Shown here: piece by piece, positions 15,981 through 18,359 of the stretch | Layout of the letters: each line of letters starts with the position of its first letter | How positions within the stretch are numbered: the stretch's first letter is position 1 | Origin: CG1-02-35-72 sp036170135 | GTDB lineage: Bacteria > Bacteroidota > Bacteroidia > Flavobacteriales > Flavobacteriaceae | Direction of reading: 5' to 3' | Length of the DNA: 18,359 bases | NCBI GenBank assembly: GCA_036170135.1 | Contig: JAVHOP010000021.1 | Coordinates: 1-18,359, forward strand | Program-made: the position numbers and the translations under genes | The notes under the pieces: generated by a model | Databases searched by the model: none | The model's input: the letters and a program-made list of their open reading frames with translations, nothing else | Told to the model about the DNA's origin: nothing

Positions 15981-16033
15981 GAGGGGTTTTCTTATACCAA
16001 AACCTCATTCTTCAAAAGGAATGAGGTTTTTTT
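15981..16033 (+). terminator. Orphan terminator hairpin with a competing upstream pairing
   Basis: AAAACCTCATTC (15999-16010) pairs perfectly over 12 bases with GAATGAGGTTTT (16019-16030), eight-base loop, followed by T to 16033. It would end rightward transcripts, yet no rightward gene precedes it. The segment GAGGGGTTTT (15981-15990) can instead pair with AAAACCTC (15999-16006, two bulged G), and this excludes the terminator stem. On the minus strand only four T follow the stem, so it could also be a weak terminator for leftward transcripts coming from the photolyase side. Confidence 0.65.
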
Positions 16034-16089
16034 ATGTTTTGTCTTCTCGCGATATAAATAAATTCAGTACTGATCAAAAATTAAAATAG

Positions 16090-16300
16090 AGAAGTAACAG
16101 CGCTCTATTTTTTATGATATAAATTGTAAAGGGATGAGTACTTGTCTCAAGAATGTAAATGGAAAACGAGGTTTCTATGGGCTAACCTGCCAAATTTAAG
16201 CCGATAAGATAATCTAGATTAAATCCCAAAACGCCTTACTGGGTAAAAATAATACCCAAATAAATTAAGAATATTCTTACGAGTGAAAATGGAAAGAAAT
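16090..16300 (-). pseudogene. Decayed copy of a lycopene cyclase-domain gene
   Basis: The minus strand here reads IIFTQ*GVLGFNLDY and then LIGLNLAG*PIE, against IIFTRQGVWGFNPDY and HIGLNLAGLPIEE in the intact gene at 17669-18359. Bases 16172-16253 align by hand, without gaps, to 18142-18223 at roughly 80 percent identity. Two in-frame stops (TAA at 16238-16236, TAG at 16184-16182) are visible. The similarity fades with small indels toward both ends: upstream it can be followed to about 16300, downstream (SFSIYILETS and THPFTIYIIKNRAL) to about 16090. The second half of the cyclase is missing. It sits just past the photolyase stop, in the same orientation as the intact copy. It is clearly a relic of the same family; whether it came from local duplication or transfer cannot be told from the window. 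Confidence 0.85.
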
Positions 16301-16380
16301 ATCATGCAAAATAAATATTTTTGAGATAAAAAAATGTTTAAACAAGCAAGGTAAATTACTCAAAAGCAGTGGCATAAATG

Positions 16381-17667
16381 TCAACTAATATTACTTTTTA
16401 CTGTGCTTATATAGCGTTTTCGTGCAAATTCATGTTCAACTATTAAAGGGATTGCTGACCTGTTAAAATCAGGAATCCACTTTTTGATGAATTTAAAATC
16501 AGGATCAAATTTTTGTTGTTGCGTTATTGGATTAAAAACCCTGAAATAAGGTGCCGAATCGCAACCTGTTCCAGCAACCCATTGCCAATTGCCGTTATTG
16601 GAAGACAACTCAAAATCGAGCAATTTTTCAGCGAAATAGGCTTCGCCCCAACCCCAGTCAATCAATAAGTGTTTGCACAAAAAACTTGCTGTTATCATCC
16701 GAACGCGATTGTGCATATATCCGGTTTTATTTAATTGGCGCATTCCGGCATCAACAATGGGATATCCAGTTTTGCCTTCGCACCACAGTTTAAATTCGGC
16801 TTGGTTATTTCTCCAAGGAATAAAATTATATTTTGATTTAAAATTTTCATTCACCACTCTAGGATAATGAAAAAGGATTTGCATAAAAAACTCACGCCAA
16901 ATCAATTCACTCAAGTAAATTTGGTTGGTTTTATGGGCATAATCTACTAATTTACGCACGCTTATTGTTCCGAAACGCAAAAACACTGAAGCTTTGGAAG
17001 TTTCTATGGATGGAATATCTCTTATTTCCTGGTACTTTTTGATGCATTTGGAATTAGACGGCAAAACTTTGATGGTACTTTCCACAAAACCGATAGTTTC
17101 CAAAGATGGAAATTCAAAATTTGATTTGAAGAAATTGTCTTTTAAAGATTCCGATTTATATTCAATTGGCATATCAGCATTGTATTTTTCCAGCCATTTA
17201 TTTTTATAGGGCGTATAAACGCTATACGGCAATCCGTCGGCTTTCACAATTTCAGATTCTTCAAAAATCACCTGATCCTTATAAGTAAAACAGTTGCTGT
17301 TTTTTTGCTTGCAAAACTGCTTTATTTTCTCGTCCCTCTGTTTTGCATAAGGCTCATAATCTTTATTAAAAAAAACATTTTTTACGTTAAATTCCTTAAA
17401 AATAGCCTCCCAAATTTCATCCGGATTTCCTTTTTTGATATATAATGAGGCATTGAATTTTGCCAATTCATTATTGATGTTTTTTAAAGTATTGTAAATA
17501 AAATTTACCCTCGGATCATCTTTTTGCAATTCTTTTAAAATAGTCTCATCAAAAATGAATATTGGAAGAACATGATATTTTGAACTTAACGCGTGAAATA
17601 AGGCACAGTTATCGTCAAATCGCAAATCGCGGCGAAACCAAAAAACGGAAATTTCCTCTTTAATCAT
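16381..17667 (-). CDS. phr: Class I deoxyribodipyrimidine photolyase (cryptochrome/photolyase family)
   Basis: A 428-residue flavoenzyme that uses light to split cyclobutane pyrimidine dimers. I chose the ATG at 17667, one base after the stop of the lycopene cyclase gene; it gives MIKEEISVFWFRRDLRFDDN, the standard start of the alpha/beta antenna domain. A start at 17691 would add eight unlikely residues. The FAD domain carries SELIWREFF with Trp257 (pyrimidine-dimer contact), GYPIVDAGMRQL, and NNGNWQWVAGTGCDSAPYFR. The electron-transfer tryptophans correspond to Trp361, Trp338 and Trp285, with the same spacings (23 and 53) as Trp382, Trp359 and Trp306 of E. coli PhrB. Asn357 matches the flavin-facing Asn of repair enzymes. 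It is thus probably a true repair photolyase, not only a sensor. It is co-transcribed with the upstream carotenoid gene. Confidence 0.93.
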   Translation of the reverse strand: MIKEEISVFWFRRDLRFDDNCALFHALSSKYHVLPIFIFDETILKELQKDDPRVNFIYNTLKNINNELAKFNASLYIKKGNPDEIWEAIFKEFNVKNVFFNKDYEPYAKQRDEKIKQFCKQKNSNCFTYKDQVIFEESEIVKADGLPYSVYTPYKNKWLEKYNADMPIEYKSESLKDNFFKSNFEFPSLETIGFVESTIKVLPSNSKCIKKYQEIRDIPSIETSKASVFLRFGTISVRKLVDYAHKTNQIYLSELIWREFFMQILFHYPRVVNENFKSKYNFIPWRNNQAEFKLWCEGKTGYPIVDAGMRQLNKTGYMHNRVRMITASFLCKHLLIDWGWGEAYFAEKLLDFELSSNNGNWQWVAGTGCDSAPYFRVFNPITQQQKFDPDFKFIKKWIPDFNRSAIPLIVEHEFARKRYISTVKSNIS

Positions 17668-17668
17668 T

Positions 17669-18359
17669 CTATTGAAACAGTTTTTTATCAAATTTCTTTT
17701 TGAAAAATTCTATTAAAAGTATTGCAGGATACGACATATTAAAAGCATAAACAGCATCTTCAACAGGAATTGTGAACAATCGAATGTTTAAATTTTCATC
17801 ATTATTATACCAAACAACTTCATTTTCAATAAAACTGCCGGTTAAAATGCCATTGACAATAAAAAACGGAATTAATATGATTAGAAAAGTAATGAAAAAT
17901 TGCGATAACACCGGTGATTTTTTCCATAATGAAAATGCCATCAATAAAATAAAAAGACTGAAAGTAACCGTTGTATATTTTTTTGGAAATGCGTAAAACA
18001 AGACAAAAATTGCAATAAATATCAAAACAATACTGATGAATTTTGTTAATTTATCAGACAATCTTGTGTTTTCAAAAAAATAAATAAAAGCATAATGGGT
18101 AAAAATACTTGCGTAGGGAATGCATATAAAAAATAAGATTTCCTCTATGGGCAAACCTGCTAAATTTAAACCAATATGATAATCTGGATTAAATCCCCAA
18201 ACACCTTGACGGGTAAATATAATGTCCCAAACTATAAAAAAAATACCTACAATAAAAATGGAAATAAAAACAGATTTCCACCATTTTATGTAATACATTC
18301 TTTTTTCAAAACTATACGCAAACGGAACTATAAATGAGGCTATATTTAAAATTAAATAA
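17669..18359 (-). CDS. Lycopene cyclase-domain (CrtYcd-like) membrane protein, 5' end outside the window
   Basis: An integral membrane carotenoid cyclase of the bacterial CrtYc/CrtYd fused type, expected to convert lycopene to beta-carotene. The frame is open to the right edge of the window. Upstream of the first internal ATG (18298) it continues LILNIASFIVPFAYSFEKR, which fits the family N-terminus, so the true start lies a few codons beyond 18359 and the ATG at 18298 is not the start. Two related halves are visible: FTRQGVWGFNPDYHIGLNLAG followed by LPIEEILFF, and a second half around NNDENLNIRLF followed by IPVEDAVYAF; the PxE[ED] motifs are the family signature. Six or so hydrophobic helices are present. 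The stop TAG (17671-17669) is one base from the photolyase start. A decayed paralogue lies beyond the photolyase gene. Confidence 0.88.
   Translation of the reverse strand, partial: YLILNIASFIVPFAYSFEKRMYYIKWWKSVFISIFIVGIFFIVWDIIFTRQGVWGFNPDYHIGLNLAGLPIEEILFFICIPYASIFTHYAFIYFFENTRLSDKLTKFISIVLIFIAIFVLFYAFPKKYTTVTFSLFILLMAFSLWKKSPVLSQFFITFLIILIPFFIVNGILTGSFIENEVVWYNNDENLNIRLFTIPVEDAVYAFNMSYPAILLIEFFKKKFDKKLFQ

Larger units (their letters stand above)
15715..16380. other. Noncoding stretch between nifJ and the photolyase gene
   Basis: This 666-base stretch has no intact gene. From left to right it holds the nifJ upstream palindrome (15771-15782), an inverted repeat ACAAATT/AATTTGT (15879-15885 with 15897-15903) that includes TAAATTTG on the minus strand, an orphan terminator hairpin (15999-16033), and a lycopene cyclase relic (about 16090-16300). 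Forward ORFs in 15715-16000 are at most a dozen codons and look random. Confidence 0.8.

Noticed and set aside
16551..17209. Rightward open frames opposite the photolyase gene
   Set aside because: All lie antisense to conserved photolyase motifs.

Overview
The window (about 18.4 kb, strongly AT-rich) looks like a chromosomal segment from a member of the Bacteroidota, most likely Flavobacteriaceae. The reasons are the gene families (BatA-type membrane protein, multifunctional-complex-type dihydroorotase, GlmU-family acyltransferase-like protein, head-GIN/DUF2807 and DUF4097-like exported proteins, CrtYcd-like lycopene cyclase), the lack of strong Shine-Dalgarno sequences, and promoter-like sites of the TTTG/TAnnTTTG type. 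The sequence is a draft scaffold. Two 100-N gaps (5210-5309 and 7845-7944) are each flanked by an identical 55-base direct repeat. In both cases removing 155 bases restores one uninterrupted gene (lon; an ECF sigma factor). These are assembler joins, not biological breaks.

Layout. (1) 1-52: the last codons of a rightward gene. (2) 49-4442, leftward: a tightly packed run of BatA-like protein, dihydroorotase homologue, carboxylesterase and exported DsrE-family protein, with junctions that overlap by 4 bases or are 1-2 bases apart. (3) 4546-7200, leftward: lon protease with its own terminator. (4) 7434-10490, rightward: ECF sigma factor, membrane anti-sigma factor, a DUF4097-like repeat protein and a head-GIN repeat protein. 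The first three overlap, and the run ends at a terminator shared with the convergent glmU-like gene. (5) 10534-15714, leftward: glmU-like gene with its own very good promoter, a small HEPN-like gene, and nifJ (pyruvate:ferredoxin oxidoreductase). A terminator hairpin lies between nifJ and the small gene. (6) 15715-16380: noncoding. It holds a palindrome upstream of nifJ, an orphan terminator with a competing hairpin, and a decayed copy of a lycopene cyclase gene. (7) 16381 to the right edge, leftward: a class I photolyase directly downstream of a lycopene cyclase-domain gene whose start lies beyond the window.

Functionally, the centre is a self-contained envelope-stress type unit: a sigma factor, its membrane regulator and two exported proteins built of short repeats. 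The right end pairs carotenoid synthesis with light-driven DNA repair, a common light-protection pairing. NifJ serves central carbon metabolism. The most unusual items are the lycopene cyclase relic, the dihydroorotase homologue without its metal-binding HxH motif, the dyad that exactly fills the 19-base spacer of the glmU-like promoter, and the hairpins around nifJ. I see no clear mobile element, CRISPR array, tRNA or rRNA. I did not find a complete, clearly new multi-gene system; the sigma/anti-sigma/repeat-protein operon is the nearest candidate.
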